Below, one piece after another: positions 7,015-8,516 of a stretch of 8,516 bases of DNA; the stretch's first letter is position 1, and every line of letters starts with the position of its first letter. The notes beneath the pieces were generated by a model, which was not told where the DNA came from, searched no databases, and was given only the letters and a program-made list of their open reading frames with translations. Origin of the DNA: Fibrobacterota bacterium. GTDB lineage: Bacteria; Fibrobacterota; Chitinivibrionia; Chitinivibrionales; JANQEN01. Location: contig JAUXBV010000110.1 in NCBI GenBank assembly GCA_030619215.1, positions 1-8,516 of the forward strand, given 5' to 3'. The translations under genes were made by a program, and so were the position numbers.

Positions 7015-7299
7015 TTACAGAAACGGTTCTCCAGGGAACGACGAGATTTTGGTAAAATCACGATTTTTGGTTAAAGTCTTATGACGGCAACGTTTGACAA
7101 ACGGCAGAAGTGCCGATAGTATTTTTGCCTTTGTTTGTTGGCCGATGTTCTTGAACTGCTCCTTTATTCGTTCTTGCTTAGGTGTGGGATTAGGAGTTAA
7201 AAAATACTTTACATAGTTATCATTATTGTACACCGTTTCATCTCTTACTGCCACTACACTGCGCTTACCCGACTTTGGCAAAGAGGTTTTCGTTATCAT
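7015..7299 (-). CDS. Uncharacterised 94-residue basic protein
   Basis: The frame runs from ATG 7299, overlapping the epimerase stop by the ATGA arrangement, to TAA at 7015. A weak GGCGAG lies five bases before the ATG. The protein is soluble, rich in Lys and Arg, with no signal peptide or membrane segment. It shows a possible N-terminal beta part (KRSVVAVRDETVYNNDNYV), a TPNPTPKQERIKEQF stretch leading into a helix, and a basic C-terminal part. The N-P-T-P-x-Q followed by a helix faintly recalls small phage-like proteins of the DUF6266 kind found in Bacteroidota, in which case this would be a shortened member; I would not rely on that likeness. The overlap suggests co-translation with the epimerase. 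No terminator is obvious in the A/T-rich bases downstream. Confidence 0.55.
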   Translation of the reverse strand: MITKTSLPKSGKRSVVAVRDETVYNNDNYVKYFLTPNPTPKQERIKEQFKNIGQQTKAKILSALLPFVKRCRHKTLTKNRDFTKISSFPGEPFL

Positions 7300-8315
7300 T
7301 TCATCTCGCCGGTTTGACCAGGGCTGAATATTGTTGGAACATTAGGTAGCGGAGGTTTATCACCATATAGGTCTTTGAATGATTGTATGAGCTTTTTCAT
7401 CCCTTCTTCTAAAGATACTTGAGGTTTATAACCTAATGATTTTAATTTTTCAATACTACTCACTAATCGATAGGTATCCTCTGTTATTTCAGGGTTGGCT
7501 TCGATAGATGTTTTTCTGCCAGTGATATTGTCTATCACTTCAACAAGTTGACGCATAGTAGTTTCTGTTCCACTACCTGCATTGTATTGTTCACCGAACT
7601 TACCTTTTTCTGCAAGAATAAACATACCCTGTACTACATCATCCACATAAACAAAATCTCGTGTTTTTTTATCAGGGTCACCAATAATAGGTACTTTACC
7701 ATAGTTAATGTGCCAACTTGCATAGCGAGAAGGCTCTACAAGTGTTGCTTGTATATTTTCACCGGGGCCATAAACGCAAAACGGCCTTATTGATACAACT
7801 GGTAACCCCCAAGTACGATAATAGGCTGTTGCTAAGATTTCTACGGCTCTTTTTCCAGCCCCATACGGAATGAAAGGGTCCTTAGGATGTTCTTCTGACA
7901 TAGGAAATTTTTGTGGTTTTCCATAAACAGAAGCAGAAGAAACATTGACAACTCGTTTAACTTTTGCATTACGGGCAGCATAAAAGATATTCGTTGAGCC
8001 AAAAACATTACTATCAAAGTCAACTTCAGGTTGAGTTACAGATAAAGAACCATTGGCGTTCGCACCAATATGGAAGATTAGACTGGGTTTATGTTTCATC
8101 ACAGCATCATTAACTCTACCTCTATCTTTTAGATCCCCTTTCTCCCAAACAATATGGCCTGATTTAAAAGTTGGTTTATATCTATCAAAAAGGACGATTC
8201 TTTTATCTAACCGTATCAGTTCTTCTACTACATGACTTCCAATAAATCCAGAACCACCTGTCACGAATATTGTTTTGTATCTTTTGAGTTTAACCATATT
8301 ATCACCATTTTTCAT
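7296..8315 (-). CDS. NAD-dependent sugar-nucleotide epimerase/dehydratase (extended SDR family)
   Basis: 339 residues, full length for the family. The N-terminal Rossmann fold carries TGGSGFIG at 19-26 and VLFD with Asp44 after the second strand, favouring NAD over NADP. The catalytic set is present: SSASVYG at 126-132 and Y151-G-A-G-K155. RPFCVYGPGE (177-186) and RDFVYVDDV (219-227) are typical of GalE/RmlB-like enzymes acting on nucleotide-linked sugars, usually for surface polysaccharide. The exact substrate (UDP-, dTDP- or GDP-sugar) cannot be read. After the SDR fold is a short Pro-rich tail (GDKPPLPNVPTIF). Three in-frame ATGs exist (8327, 8315, 8297); GAGG six bases before 8315 is the best ribosome-binding site, so I chose it. 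The gene is visibly more A/T-rich than the operon downstream and no other sugar gene is in view, so it may be acquired. Confidence 0.85.
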   Translation of the reverse strand: MKNGDNMVKLKRYKTIFVTGGSGFIGSHVVEELIRLDKRIVLFDRYKPTFKSGHIVWEKGDLKDRGRVNDAVMKHKPSLIFHIGANANGSLSVTQPEVDFDSNVFGSTNIFYAARNAKVKRVVNVSSASVYGKPQKFPMSEEHPKDPFIPYGAGKRAVEILATAYYRTWGLPVVSIRPFCVYGPGENIQATLVEPSRYASWHINYGKVPIIGDPDKKTRDFVYVDDVVQGMFILAEKGKFGEQYNAGSGTETTMRQLVEVIDNITGRKTSIEANPEITEDTYRLVSSIEKLKSLGYKPQVSLEEGMKKLIQSFKDLYGDKPPLPNVPTIFSPGQTGEMK

Positions 8316-8402
8316 ATCTTTCCTCATCCAATCTGTTTTATAATGAAAAAGCTCAGCATTCCCCCGTGCCTATTCTTCAAAGGAACAGGTCAAGAATGTT
8401 AG

Positions 8403-8494
8403 CCAACGTTTGCTCCACTCGCCTGTAGTTTTGTGCCTGAAGCCTCACTCCACCCCTTTATAAGCTGCACAAAATTTCAGGCTGGAGCTGTTGG
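8403..8494. repeat. 92-nt imperfect dyad, attC-like candidate recombination site
   Basis: Four paired blocks face each other: CCAAC (8403-8407) with GTTGG (8490-8494); GCTCCA (8412-8417) with TGGAGC (8483-8488); GCCTG (8421-8425) with CAGGC (8478-8482); TTTTGTGC (8429-8436) with GCACAAAA (8467-8474). The left arm has extra unpaired bases (GTTT and CTC) and the right arm only a single T; the terminal loop is about 30 bases. Outer AAC/GTT boxes, a spacer, an inner stem with one-sided extrahelical bases and a variable loop are the layout of integron attC sites, and 92 bases fits their size range. However, the outer boxes do not match GTTRRRY/RYYYAAC exactly and no integrase is in the window. A plain structured repeat or an upstream gene's terminator-like hairpin (without a T run) are alternatives. 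No gene is evident in 8328-8402. Confidence 0.4.
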
Positions 8495-8516
8495 TTGATG
8501 TGTCTCCGGCAAGTCC

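Noticed and set aside
1..8516. CRISPR array, tRNA, rRNA, transposase or toxin-antitoxin pair
   Set aside because: No regularly spaced direct repeats, cloverleaf-like segments, rRNA motifs or matching protein families were seen; the 94-residue orphan beside the epimerase lacks toxin or antitoxin hallmarks.

Overview
The window looks like a stretch of chromosome from a Fibrobacterota bacterium, probably of the Chitinispirillia/Chitinivibrionia type. The strongest marker is a TIGR02147/DUF4423 protein, a family expanded in that phylum. A carboxypeptidase-regulatory-like lipoprotein with a beta-propeller and large exported proteins ending in a FlgD-like/sorting-type C-terminal module fit the same picture. 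The assignment is inferred from family knowledge, not from a phylogenetic marker. Every gene I can support is on the minus strand, so transcription runs from high to low coordinates.

Layout in transcription order. (a) 8516-8328: a 92-nt imperfect dyad (8403-8494), resembling in layout an integron attC recombination site, lies upstream of the next gene. (b) 8315-7015: an extended-SDR NAD-dependent sugar-nucleotide epimerase/dehydratase, whose stop overlaps (ATGA) the start of a 94-residue orphan protein. (c) 7014-6775: AT-rich control region with three TGTRTACA palindromes spaced close to whole helical turns; two lie within a candidate promoter. (d) 6774-5920: TIGR02147 HTH/DUF4423 protein, whose stop overlaps (ATGA) the start of (e) 5923-4379: a lipoprotein with a carboxypeptidase-regulatory-like domain and seven regular ~43-residue propeller repeats. 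(f) 4307-3991: remnant of an exported protein (signal peptide in one frame, sorting-type C-terminus in another), ending three bases before (g) a very long hairpin (3988-3902), the likely operon terminator. (h) 3850-443: a 1135-residue exported von Willebrand A protein with calcium-loop modules and a C-terminal module of the same type as the remnant. (i) 399-1: the N-terminal 133 residues of a small lipoprotein that runs off the window.

Working model (inference): the TIGR02147 protein and the propeller lipoprotein form a translationally coupled cytoplasmic-regulator/surface-lipoprotein pair, possibly autoregulated through the TGTRTACA sites. The exported vWA protein and partial lipoprotein form a separate envelope unit. 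The epimerase plus orphan, beside the attC-like dyad and visibly more A/T-rich, may be an acquired insert. No tRNA, rRNA, CRISPR array, transposase or integrase is visible. Four starts were revised or chosen from ribosome-binding sites or family N-termini; two upstream TTG starts were discarded.
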